A program made the translations under genes and the position numbers. Of a DNA stretch of 64,000 nt, positions 8,211-15,779 are shown one piece after another. Source of the stretch: Pseudonocardia cypriaca (GTDB lineage: Bacteria > Actinomycetota > Actinomycetes > Mycobacteriales > Pseudonocardiaceae); contig NZ_VFPH01000003.1 of assembly GCF_006717045.1 (NCBI RefSeq), positions 62,001-126,000 on the forward strand, given 5' to 3'. Within the stretch, counting starts at the first letter, position 1; every line of letters begins with the position of its first letter. The notes beneath the pieces are model-generated. The model saw only the letters and a program-made list of their open reading frames with translations, searched no databases and was not told the origin of the DNA.

Positions 8211-9167
8211 GTGAAGCACTTGCCCGCCATCGCGCTAACCGCGCTGCTCACCCTGGTCACAGCGTGCGGCTCACCCCAGCAAACCGCACCGGCGGAGGCG
8301 CCCTTCCGCGTCGTCCAGCACGCCATGGGCGAGACCGCGATCCCCGCGCAGCCGAAGCGGGTCGTCGCGCTCGACCAGAGCTTCGTCGACGCGGTGCTGA
8401 CGCTGGAGACCCAGCTCGCGGGCTACACCACCTACCGGGCGATAGAGGGCGGACTACCGACGTACCTCGGCCCGCTCGCGGCGACGTACGGCACGGACGC
8501 CGTCCCGGTCGGCCGGCTGGAGGAACCGAGCCTCGAGCAGATCGCCGCTCTGAAGCCCGACCTGATCCTGTCGGCCAAGGTGCGCCACGAGGCGCTGTAC
8601 GGGCAGCTGTCCCAGATCGCGCCCACCGTCTTCAGCGAGACGACCGGCCCCACCTGGAAGGAGAACCTCCGCCTGGCGGGCCGGGCCCTCGGCAAGGAGG
8701 ACCTCGCGGAGGCCGAGATCGCCGAGTACGAGCAGCGCGCCGCCGGGATCGGCCGGGAGATCGCCGCCGGGTCCGGTGGCACCCTGCCCACCGTCTCGAT
8801 CGTCCGCTTCGCCGGCGAGGACACCGTCCGCCTCTACACCGAGAAGTCCTACGCCGGGATCGTCCTGCGCGACGTCGGGTTCCCGCGCCCGCCCACGCAG
8901 CCCACCACGGACAAGATCGCGGTCGACGTCTCGCAGGAACGCATCCTCGACCTCGACGCCGACCGGATCTTCGTCGCGACCTGGGCCGACCCGACCGCCA
9001 CCGGGCCGAAGGCGCAGTTCACCAGCAACCCGCTGTGGAGCCGGCTCACCGGCGCCCAGCACGAGGTCGACGACCTGACGTGGATGAGCGCCGTGGGCCT
9101 CCAGGGCGCGCACACGCTGCTCGACGACGTCGCCGAGACCTTCTCCGTCGACCTGTTCAGGCCATGA
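8211..9167 (+). CDS. Iron-siderophore ABC transporter substrate-binding lipoprotein (FecB/FepB type)
   Basis: 318 residues, class III periplasmic-binding fold. The N-terminus has a lipobox (LVTAC, Cys ~19), so it should be a membrane-anchored exported lipoprotein. Family marks include QPKRVVALDQSFVDAVLTLE, LKPDLILSAKVRHEALYGQL and QIAPTVF. It binds a ferric siderophore and hands it to FecCD-type permeases, none of which are in the window. The iron box abuts the GTG start and no ribosome-binding site is visible, suggesting a leaderless message or a start further downstream. The 3' end overlaps the convergent adenosine deaminase gene by 11 bp. Confidence 0.92.
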   Translation: MKHLPAIALTALLTLVTACGSPQQTAPAEAPFRVVQHAMGETAIPAQPKRVVALDQSFVDAVLTLETQLAGYTTYRAIEGGLPTYLGPLAATYGTDAVPVGRLEEPSLEQIAALKPDLILSAKVRHEALYGQLSQIAPTVFSETTGPTWKENLRLAGRALGKEDLAEAEIAEYEQRAAGIGREIAAGSGGTLPTVSIVRFAGEDTVRLYTEKSYAGIVLRDVGFPRPPTQPTTDKIAVDVSQERILDLDADRIFVATWADPTATGPKAQFTSNPLWSRLTGAQHEVDDLTWMSAVGLQGAHTLLDDVAETFSVDLFRP

Positions 9168-10245
9168 GCGCCGCGTAGCCGGGCTTGATCACGTCGTTGA
9201 TCAGGGCGAGCCGCTCGTCGAAGCCGATGAAGGCCGACTTCATCGCGTTCACGGTGAACCACTGCAGATCCGCCCAGCTGTAACCGAACGTGTCGGCGAG
9301 CGCGGTCATCTCGCTCGTCATCGACACGTCGGACATCAGCCGGTTGTCGGTGTTGACCGTGACCCGGAACCGCAACTGCGTCAGCAGCCCGATCGGGTGG
9401 TCCGCCAGTGATTTCGCCGCACCGGTGTGCACGTTCGACGTGGGGCACATTTCCAGCGGGATCCGCTTGTCACGCACATAGGCGGCAAGAAGCCCCAATC
9501 GAGGGGTTCCGTCGGCACCGAGGGTGATGTCGTCGACGATGCGGACACCGTGGCCGAGCCGGTCGGCGCCACACCACTGCAGCGCCTCCCAGATCGACGG
9601 CAGCCCGAACGCCTCACCTGCGTGGATCGTGAAGTGCGCGTTCTGCTGGCGCATGTACTCGAAGGCGTCCAGGTGCCGCGTGGGCGGGAAACCGGCCTCG
9701 GCACCCGCGATGTCGAACCCGACGACGCCCAGGTCGCGGTAGCGCACCGCCAGCTCGGCGATCTCGCGCGACCGCGCCGCGTGCCGCATGGCGGTGAGCA
9801 GGCAGCCCACCCGGATGTGCCTGCCGCGCTCCGCCGCGCGGGCCGTGCCCACCTTGAACCCCTCGAGCACCGCCTCCACCACGGCGGGCAGCTCCAGGCC
9901 TGCCTCCACGTGCAGCTCCGGGGCGAACCGCACCTCCGCGTACACGACACCGTCGGCCGCGAGGTCCTCCGCGCACTCGGCGGCCACGCGGACCAGGGCG
10001 TCGGCCGTCTGCATCACGCCGACGGTGTGCCCGAACGTCTCCAGGTAGCGCACCAGCGACCCCGAGTGCGCCGCGGCGAGGAACCACCCGCCCAGCTCGG
10101 CCGCGTCCGTCGACGGAAGGCCGCGGTAACCGGCGGCGTCGGCGAGCTCGATGACCGTGGCGGGGCGGAGCCCGCCGTCCAGATGGTCGTGCAGGAGCAC
10201 CTTCGGTGCGTCGCGGATGGTGTCGACGGTCAACGGCGCATGCAC
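9157..10245 (-). CDS. add: Adenosine deaminase
   Basis: 362 residues, GTG start, full length. Zinc-hydrolase motifs are complete: LHDHLDGG near the start, HAGEAFGLPSIWEAL (metal His and catalytic Glu), DRLGHGVRI and VTVNTDNRLMSDVSM (metal Asp). It converts adenosine/deoxyadenosine to inosine/deoxyinosine in the cytoplasm. It lies close to deoA, cdd and a nucleoside ABC transporter, fitting nucleoside salvage. The gene before it on the same strand is separated by the divergent coiled-coil gene, so it has its own promoter. The 172-bp gap up to that gene contains a small dyad (CGCCCC..GGGGTG) near 10263-10282 but nothing I can name. Confidence 0.97.
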   Translation of the reverse strand: MHAPLTVDTIRDAPKVLLHDHLDGGLRPATVIELADAAGYRGLPSTDAAELGGWFLAAAHSGSLVRYLETFGHTVGVMQTADALVRVAAECAEDLAADGVVYAEVRFAPELHVEAGLELPAVVEAVLEGFKVGTARAAERGRHIRVGCLLTAMRHAARSREIAELAVRYRDLGVVGFDIAGAEAGFPPTRHLDAFEYMRQQNAHFTIHAGEAFGLPSIWEALQWCGADRLGHGVRIVDDITLGADGTPRLGLLAAYVRDKRIPLEMCPTSNVHTGAAKSLADHPIGLLTQLRFRVTVNTDNRLMSDVSMTSEMTALADTFGYSWADLQWFTVNAMKSAFIGFDERLALINDVIKPGYAALMA

Positions 10246-10417
10246 CCGGCCACGCTAGAACACGCCCCCTAACCTGGGGTGTCTGGGCGCGGTGCACTGC
10301 TCCGAACGGGGCACGACACCTCCGATCGGGGAGCCGCGGAAGGGTGATCCACCCGGGTCGCTACCCTCATTGCCGCACCACACTCGATGTCCGGCTCAGA
10401 GGAAGCTCCCCGCCGCC

Positions 10418-11467
10418 ATGAGCAATGACTCCAATCTCTCGTTCGACCGCATGCGCGGAATGCTGATGCGCGCAGCGGAGATCCGCGACAGCGAGCAGCA
10501 GCAGATCTTCGACTCGCTCGACGAGATCCACGCTCGGCTCGCGGCCCTCGACGCGCTCGGCACGGTGCGCAAGCGCCTCACCGAGCTGCCCGACCGCACC
10601 GAGGTGAGCGTCCTCGCCGAGCGCCTCGACGAGACGGTCGCCAAGCTCGACGCTCAGGACGCCTCGATCGCGTCCGTCCTGAGAGCGGTCGAGGCGATGC
10701 CGGACAAGCTCGCGAAGCCGATCGCCCAGCTCGACGGCCGCCTCGACGGGATGGCCGGCCGCCTAGAGGGTGTCTCCGGGCGGATGGACGGCCTCGACGA
10801 CCGGCTCGGCGGCCTGCACAAGCGCCTCGACGACCTGGACAACCGCCTCGACCGGCACGAGATGCGCCTCGACGCGATGCCGTCGTCGGTGGGTGCGCCG
10901 ATCAAGGAGCGCGTCGACGGGATCGAGCGCATGGTCCGCGAGCAGCTCGACAACGCGCTCCGCTCGGTGGACGAGTCCGGCGAGGGCCTGCGCAACCTGC
11001 TCGGCGACACCAGCGTCGGCCTGCACCGCAGGCTGGAGGACCTGGCCGCCCGCCCCGCCGTCGACCCGACGGAGCCGCTCAACAACCTCGAGAAGCGCCT
11101 CGAGAACCTCGCCGCCCGCCTCGACGCCATCGAGGACAGCATGTCCGGGCGCCTCGGCAACCTCGGCGGCACCATCGACGAGCGGCTCGGCAAGCTCGAC
11201 GCCGCGATCGTGGAGCGGCCCGACACCAGCTCCCTGCGCTCGCTCGTGGAGCGCGCCAACGCCGAGTCGGAGCGGCGCAACGCCGGCCAGCTGGACGAGG
11301 CCATGGCCACGTTCGCCGAGCTCATCCTCGGCCGCGGCCCGTCGGTGCACCAGATGCCGCCGCCCCCGCCCCGCCAGACCCCGCGCCGCAACCGCAGCAA
11401 GGTCACGGTGAAGAGCCCGAACGGCGCCTCCGCCCACGACACGGTGACGGACGACCCGGACGACTGA
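10418..11467 (+). CDS. Heptad-repeat coiled-coil protein, unknown function
   Basis: 349 residues from the ATG at 10418, chosen because homologous-looking sequence begins there (MSNDSNLSFDRMRGML) and a GAGGA lies upstream; an in-frame ATG at 10292 would add 42 low-complexity residues. Residues ~107-155 are seven nearly perfect heptads of the type xRLDxLx (GRLDGMA, GRLEGVS, GRMDGLD, DRLGGLH, KRLDDLD, NRLDRHE, MRLDAMP), and similar weaker repeats run through the rest, so the protein should form a long rod. The C-terminal 45 residues are Pro- and Arg-rich with a PPPPPPRQTPRRNRSK stretch. No signal or membrane segment. It resembles actinobacterial polar-growth or apolipoprotein-like coiled coils only in a general way. 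Confidence 0.75.
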   Translation: MSNDSNLSFDRMRGMLMRAAEIRDSEQQQIFDSLDEIHARLAALDALGTVRKRLTELPDRTEVSVLAERLDETVAKLDAQDASIASVLRAVEAMPDKLAKPIAQLDGRLDGMAGRLEGVSGRMDGLDDRLGGLHKRLDDLDNRLDRHEMRLDAMPSSVGAPIKERVDGIERMVREQLDNALRSVDESGEGLRNLLGDTSVGLHRRLEDLAARPAVDPTEPLNNLEKRLENLAARLDAIEDSMSGRLGNLGGTIDERLGKLDAAIVERPDTSSLRSLVERANAESERRNAGQLDEAMATFAELILGRGPSVHQMPPPPPRQTPRRNRSKVTVKSPNGASAHDTVTDDPDD

Positions 11468-11477
11468 CCGGCGACAG

Positions 11478-11590
11478 CTCGACTCGCCCGCACTCACGGC
11501 GCGAGTCGCGGAAGTGCAGAGCCCCACCTCCGCGAGTCGCGCTCTCGATGCACGCGAGTCGCGGTCTCGATGCACGCCAGTTGCAGCTCG
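11478..11590. repeat. GCGAGTC-rich 22-bp tandem repeats between convergent genes
   Basis: In the gap between the coiled-coil gene and deoA. Two adjacent 22-bp units at 11531-11552 and 11553-11574 (CGCGAGTCGCG, then C or G, then TCTCGATGCA) differ at one base. A degraded third unit follows, and earlier copies of the core lie in both orientations from 11479. The CGACTCGC / GCGAGTCG arms at the left can pair as an 8-bp hairpin. Probably a bidirectional terminator region. Related sequence occurs at 19942-20106 and 27431-27468. Confidence 0.7.
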
Positions 11591-12865
11591 TCAGGCGCGG
11601 ATCGTCTCGCTGAGCAGGGCCGGGCGGACAGCGGGTCCATCGGACACCACGACGCCACCGTCCAGCGCCGCTCGGGCGCCCGCGACCGCGTCCGGGGTGT
11701 CGGTGTGCAGCTCCAGCAGGGGCTGCCCGGCCTCGACCTCGTCGCCGATGTCCACCAGCAGGCGGACGCCCGCTGCGGCCTGCACCGCGTCCTCCTTGCG
11801 GGCCCGGCCTGCTCCGAGCCGCCAGGCCGCTACACCGACGGCGTAGGCGTCCATTCGGGTGAGCACCCCGGACCGGTCGGCCACCAGCTCCTCCACGTGG
11901 CCTGCGACCGGCATCGGGGCGCCTGGGTCGCCGCCCTGGGCAGCGATCATCCGCTCCCACACCGCGTGGGCCTTGCCGGAGGCGAGCACCTGTGCCGGGT
12001 CGACGTCCTCGATGCCGGCGAGCGCGAGCATCTCGCGGGCCAGCGCCACGGTCAGCTCCACGATGTCGGCCGGCCCGCCGCCGCGCAGCACCTCGACGGA
12101 CTCCTCCACCTCCAGCGCGTTGCCCACCGCCCGGCCGAGGGGCACCGACATGTCGGTCAGGAGGGCTGTGGTCGCCAGGCCGTGGGCTGCACCGATCGCG
12201 ACCATCGTCTCGCCGAGCTCCCGCGCGCGCTCGGGCGTCTTCATGAAGGCCCCCGAGCCGAACTTCACGTCGAGCACCAGGCCGCCGGTGCCCTCCGCGA
12301 TCTTCTTGCTCATGATCGAGCTGGCGATCAGCGGGATCGACTCGACGGTGCCGGTGACGTCGCGCAGGGCGTACAGCTTGCGGTCGGCGGGGGCGAGCGT
12401 CGGGGTGGTCGCGCAGATCACGGCGCCCACGTCGGCGAGCTGCGCCGCGATCTCCTCCGTGCTGAGCGAGGCCCGCCAGCCGGGGATCGCCTCCAGCTTG
12501 TCGAGCGTGCCGCCGGTGTGGCCGAGCCCGCGCCCGGACAGCTGCGGCACCGCCGCCCCGCACGCGGCCACCAACGGGGCGAGCGGCAAGGTGATCTTGT
12601 CGCCCACGCCGCCGGTGGAGTGCTTGTCCACCAGCGGGCGCCCGACGTCGCCCAGCTCGAGCACCTCGCCGGAGTCGATCATCGCCTGGGTCCAGCGGGC
12701 GATCTCGCCCGCATCCATCCCGTTGAGCAGGATCGCCATCGCGAGCGCCGCCATCTGCTCGTCCGCGACGGACCCGCGGGTGTAGGCGTCGACGACCCAG
12801 TCGATCTGCTCGTCGCTGAGCCGGGCACGGTCGCGCTTGGTGACGATCACGTCGATCACGTTCAC
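11591..12865 (-). CDS. deoA: Thymidine phosphorylase
   Basis: 424 residues from the GTG at 12865, which gives the usual family start (VNVIDVIVTKRDRARLSDEQ) and length; longer in-frame starts would translate the palindromic repeat upstream. The glycosyltransferase family 3 signature is clear (SGRGLGHTGGTLDKLEAIPG), with the phosphate/substrate segments DKHSTGGVGDK, SSIMSKKIAEGTGG and DVKFGSGAFMK. It cleaves thymidine/deoxyuridine with phosphate to base and deoxyribose-1-phosphate. It follows cdd, with a 61-bp double-hairpin element between them, and forms the tail of the nucleoside uptake cluster. Confidence 0.96.
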   Translation of the reverse strand: MNVIDVIVTKRDRARLSDEQIDWVVDAYTRGSVADEQMAALAMAILLNGMDAGEIARWTQAMIDSGEVLELGDVGRPLVDKHSTGGVGDKITLPLAPLVAACGAAVPQLSGRGLGHTGGTLDKLEAIPGWRASLSTEEIAAQLADVGAVICATTPTLAPADRKLYALRDVTGTVESIPLIASSIMSKKIAEGTGGLVLDVKFGSGAFMKTPERARELGETMVAIGAAHGLATTALLTDMSVPLGRAVGNALEVEESVEVLRGGGPADIVELTVALAREMLALAGIEDVDPAQVLASGKAHAVWERMIAAQGGDPGAPMPVAGHVEELVADRSGVLTRMDAYAVGVAAWRLGAGRARKEDAVQAAAGVRLLVDIGDEVEAGQPLLELHTDTPDAVAGARAALDGGVVVSDGPAVRPALLSETIRA

Positions 12866-12882
12866 GAGCCCGACCCTATTCC

Positions 12883-12943
12883 GATTCCGACGAACGGCGC
12901 GTTCGTCGGATAGGTACCGACGAGCGCGCCGTTCGTCGGAATC
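12883..12943. repeat. Double-hairpin dispersed repeat, copy 1
   Basis: Two tandem hairpins: CCGACGAAC-GGCGC-GTTCGTCGG (12887-12909) and CCGACGAGC-GCGCC-GTTCGTCGG (12917-12939), joined by ATAGGTA and bounded by GATTC/GAATC. It starts inside the TGA stop of cdd (minus strand) and ends 18 bp before deoA. A second copy lies at 61662-61721; 33 bases are identical between them when one is reverse-complemented. Possible attenuator or transcript-end element, or a mobile palindromic repeat. Confidence 0.85.
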
Positions 12944-13436
12944 AGGCGGGTAGATCCTCCGGACCGAACGCATCCGGGAGGACCTCGCTCAGCGGGAGGA
13001 TGCCCCGGGGCGTGTCCAGGAGGCAGTCGGGGCCGCCGAACTCGTAGAGCACCTGGCGGCACCGGCCGCACGGCATGAGGAGGTCACCGGTGCCGGAGCG
13101 GCAGGCGACGGCGGTGAACCGGCCGCCGCCGGTGAGGCGCAGCTGCCCGGCCATCGTGCACTCGGCGCACATCCCGAGGCCGTAGGAGGCGTTCTCGACG
13201 TTGCACCCGGTGACGACGCGCCCGTCGTCGCACAGCGCGGCGGCGCCCACGTTCAGCCGGGAGTACGGCGCGTAGGCCGATCCGGCGGCCGCGATCGCGG
13301 CGTGCCGGAGGGCAGGCCAGTCTGGATCAGAATGTGTTCGAGAAGCCCGAACGTGGGCCGCGGACGCCGGTGATCCAACAGGTTCCGACTGTCCCTCGCT
13401 GCCCGCTCCGCGCTTCTCGAACACATTCTCAGTCAC
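12942..13436 (-). CDS. cdd: Cytidine deaminase
   Basis: 164 residues. The core (from ~40) is a tetrameric-type cytidine deaminase: SRLNVGAAALCDDGRVVTG, CNVENASYGLGMCAECTMAG (zinc Cys and catalytic Glu) and MPCGRCRQVLYEF (two zinc Cys). It deaminates cytidine/deoxycytidine. The GTG start overlaps the permease stop by 8 bp, so translation is coupled. Oddity: about 38 residues precede the usual start (near DPDWPALRHAAIAA), and this extra segment carries an 18-bp perfect inverted repeat (13329-13346 / 13412-13429), suggesting an inserted palindromic element or a folded leader. Function certain; N-terminus uncertain. Confidence 0.94.
   Translation of the reverse strand: MTENVFEKRGAGSEGQSEPVGSPASAAHVRASRTHSDPDWPALRHAAIAAAGSAYAPYSRLNVGAAALCDDGRVVTGCNVENASYGLGMCAECTMAGQLRLTGGGRFTAVACRSGTGDLLMPCGRCRQVLYEFGGPDCLLDTPRGILPLSEVLPDAFGPEDLPA
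13329..13429. repeat. 101-bp segment bounded by an 18-bp perfect inverted repeat, inside the cdd 5' end
   Basis: Left arm 13329-13346 AGAATGTGTTCGAGAAGC and right arm 13412-13429 GCTTCTCGAACACATTCT are exact reverse complements around a 65-bp centre. The segment falls in the N-terminal extension that most cytidine deaminases lack. No flanking target duplication is visible. Confidence 0.7.
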
Positions 13437-14694
13437 CTTCGCCTCGCCGGTACTCGAGCCCGACCGCGGCAGGCGGCCGCAGCCGTTGCGACGCCACCGC
13501 GAGCACGAGCAGCGTCACCAGCTGCGGCGCGTAGGAGGCGAACTCCCGCGGCACCTCGGGGATCACCCAGTACACGGCGTAGACGACCAGACCCGCGGCG
13601 AGCGCCACCGCGGCCGAGCGCCAGTGCCGCCGTGCCGCCCAGAAGATCGCGAGGATCACCGCGAGGATCGAGGTGGCGTAGAGCAGCGCGTGCACCGCCT
13701 CCCCGCCCGCGCGCAGCTGCACGCCGTCGACGTACCCGAACAGGGCGGCGCCGGCGAGCAGCCCACCCGGTCGCCAGTTGCCGAAGATCATCGCGGCGAG
13801 GCCGATGTAGCCGCGCCCGCCGGTCTGGCCCTCCAGGTAGCCGAGCTGGCCCGGGTTGAGCGTGAGCGCCGCGCCACCGAGCCCGGCGAACCCGCCCGAG
13901 ATGATCACGGCGAGGTACTTGTAGGTGAACACGTTCACGCCGAGCGACGCGGCCGCCACCGGGTTCTCCCCGCACGAGCGCAGCCGCAGCCCGAATCGCG
14001 AGCGCCACAGCACGTAGTAGCTCACGGGCACGAACAGGAACCCGAGCACGACGAGCGGGGTGAGGCCGGAGACGACGCCGCCGAGCAGCCCGGCCGCGTC
14101 GGAGAGCAGCACGCGTTGCTGGCCCTCCAGTTCGGCGAGCCAGTCGGCGAGCGGCTGGATCGAGAACGTCTCGAAGCCCTCGATGCGCGGCGACTGCCGC
14201 GGGTTCCGGGAGAGCGGCACGAAGATCAGCTGGGCCAGGTACTGCGTGATACCCATCCCGAGCAGCGTGATCGCGACGCCGGACACGATGTGGTTGACGC
14301 CGAACGTCACCGTGGCGATCGCGTGCAGCACGCCGCCGAGCGCGCCGAACACGAGACCGCCGATCACGGCCGCCCACGGCCCCCAGTAGAAGCCGGCCCA
14401 CGCCGCGCCCCAGGTGCCGAGGATCATCATGCCCTCGAGCCCGATGTTGATCACGCCGGAGCGCTCCGCCCAGAGCCCGCCGAGCGCGGCGAACAGGATC
14501 GGCAGGAGCAGCCGGACCGCGGCCTGGGTGGTGCCGCTCGAGGTGAGCTGGTACTGCCCGGTCAGCGTCGTGGTGATCGCCAGGATGCCGACCCCGATCG
14601 CGACGACGATCGCGGCGCGGGCCCAGCCGGGCAGCCGCCGCCCGTTGCGCGCCTGGGGGACCGGCGCGGCCGGCTTCGTCTCGACCGCGGTCAC
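13429..14694 (-). CDS. Nucleoside ABC transporter permease 2 (BPD_transp_2 / NupQ-like)
   Basis: 421 residues from the GTG at 14694, which overlaps the preceding permease stop as GTGA. About ten membrane helices. The RbsC/LivH-type permease core contains ERSGVINIGLEGMMILGTWG and RSCGENPVAAASLGVN (the EAA-like coupling region, here CGENP), with GLAAMIFGNWRPGGLLAGA near the end. In BmpA-linked systems two unequal permeases form the channel; this is the second. It takes up nucleosides together with the adjacent permease, ATPase and lipoprotein. The next gene, cdd, overlaps its stop. Confidence 0.93.
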   Translation of the reverse strand: MTAVETKPAAPVPQARNGRRLPGWARAAIVVAIGVGILAITTTLTGQYQLTSSGTTQAAVRLLLPILFAALGGLWAERSGVINIGLEGMMILGTWGAAWAGFYWGPWAAVIGGLVFGALGGVLHAIATVTFGVNHIVSGVAITLLGMGITQYLAQLIFVPLSRNPRQSPRIEGFETFSIQPLADWLAELEGQQRVLLSDAAGLLGGVVSGLTPLVVLGFLFVPVSYYVLWRSRFGLRLRSCGENPVAAASLGVNVFTYKYLAVIISGGFAGLGGAALTLNPGQLGYLEGQTGGRGYIGLAAMIFGNWRPGGLLAGAALFGYVDGVQLRAGGEAVHALLYATSILAVILAIFWAARRHWRSAAVALAAGLVVYAVYWVIPEVPREFASYAPQLVTLLVLAVASQRLRPPAAVGLEYRRGEGD

Positions 14695-15779
14695 GACCCC
14701 ACCTCCGCCGGCACGCCCGTCACGGCGCGCAGCTGGGCGGCGACCCGCCGCTGCTCGGCTGCGAGCTCGTAACGGCGGACGATCTCGTAAGCGATGACCA
14801 CCGATAGCACGATCGATCCCTGCATGATCAGCACGATCTCGCGTGGCACCCCGACGTTGTCCAGGGCCAGCGCCGACTTGTCCAGGAACGCCCAGAGCAG
14901 CGCGCCGAGGGCGATGCCCACCGGGTGGTTGCGCCCGAGCAGGGCCACCGCGATCCCGGTGAAGCCGTAGCCGGCGGGCGAGGTGAGCGTGTAGGCGTGG
15001 TCGCGACCGAGCAGCTCGGGCAGGCCGACGAGGCCGGCCATCGCACCCGAGAGCAGCAGCGCCACGATCACCATCCGGCGCGCGTCCACCCCACCCGCCG
15101 CGGCCGCTGTCGGCGACTCGCCCGACGCCTTCAGCTCGAACCCGAACCGCGTCCGGTTGAGCATGAAGCCGTAGGCGAGCCCGAGCGCCGCTGCCAGGAA
15201 CACGAACCCGAAGATCGTCCCACTGGCCCCGAAGGAGATGCCTGGGAAGTGCCCCGTGGGCTCGATGGGGTCGGTCGAGATGTTGTTGCCCCGCAGCACG
15301 CCGAACCCCTCGGTGCTGATCAGGTAGGCGATCACGCCGGTGGCGATGAAGTTCATCATGATCGACGAGATGACCTCGTGCACGCCGCGGTAGGCCTTGA
15401 GCAGAGCCGGCACCGAGGCCCAGAGCGCGCCCACGGCCGCGCCGACCAGGATGATCACCAGCGTGTGCAGCCCCGGTGGGAGCGACAGCGCGCCGCCCGC
15501 GATCGCGGCCACGCACGCGGCGAGCCGGAACTGGCCCTCGACGCCGATGTTGAACAGCTTCATCTGGAAGCCGATGGCCACGGCGAGCCCGGCGACGTAG
15601 TAGATCGCCCCGGTGTTGATGATGTCGACGGCGGTGGTGCCCTCGCCGACCTGGGTGACCATCACCCGCAGGGCCGTGAGCGGCGAGTCGCCGTTGATCA
15701 GCAGGGCCACCGCGCACAGCAGGGCGGCGAACACGATCGCCAGTACGGGTGGCAGCAGTACGGTCCGGATGCGCGTCAC
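14691..15779 (-). CDS. Nucleoside ABC transporter permease 1 (BPD_transp_2 / NupP-like)
   Basis: 362 residues, GTG start overlapping the ATPase stop as GTGA. Multiple helices; family marks are GFQMKLFNIGVEGQFRLAAC, YRGVHEVISSIMMNFIATGV and ELKASGESPTAAAAGGV (coupling region with ASGESP). It pairs with the downstream permease in the membrane. A run of 4-bp overlaps from the ATPase through both permeases and an 8-bp overlap into cdd indicates stoichiometric, coupled translation. Confidence 0.93.
   Translation of the reverse strand: MTRIRTVLLPPVLAIVFAALLCAVALLINGDSPLTALRVMVTQVGEGTTAVDIINTGAIYYVAGLAVAIGFQMKLFNIGVEGQFRLAACVAAIAGGALSLPPGLHTLVIILVGAAVGALWASVPALLKAYRGVHEVISSIMMNFIATGVIAYLISTEGFGVLRGNNISTDPIEPTGHFPGISFGASGTIFGFVFLAAALGLAYGFMLNRTRFGFELKASGESPTAAAAGGVDARRMVIVALLLSGAMAGLVGLPELLGRDHAYTLTSPAGYGFTGIAVALLGRNHPVGIALGALLWAFLDKSALALDNVGVPREIVLIMQGSIVLSVVIAYEIVRRYELAAEQRRVAAQLRAVTGVPAEVGS

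Noticed and set aside
13329..13346. A second LexA box at the cdd inverted repeat, because of GTTCGA
   Set aside because: The matching TCGAAC half is 70+ bp away rather than four bases, so the site does not fit LexA.
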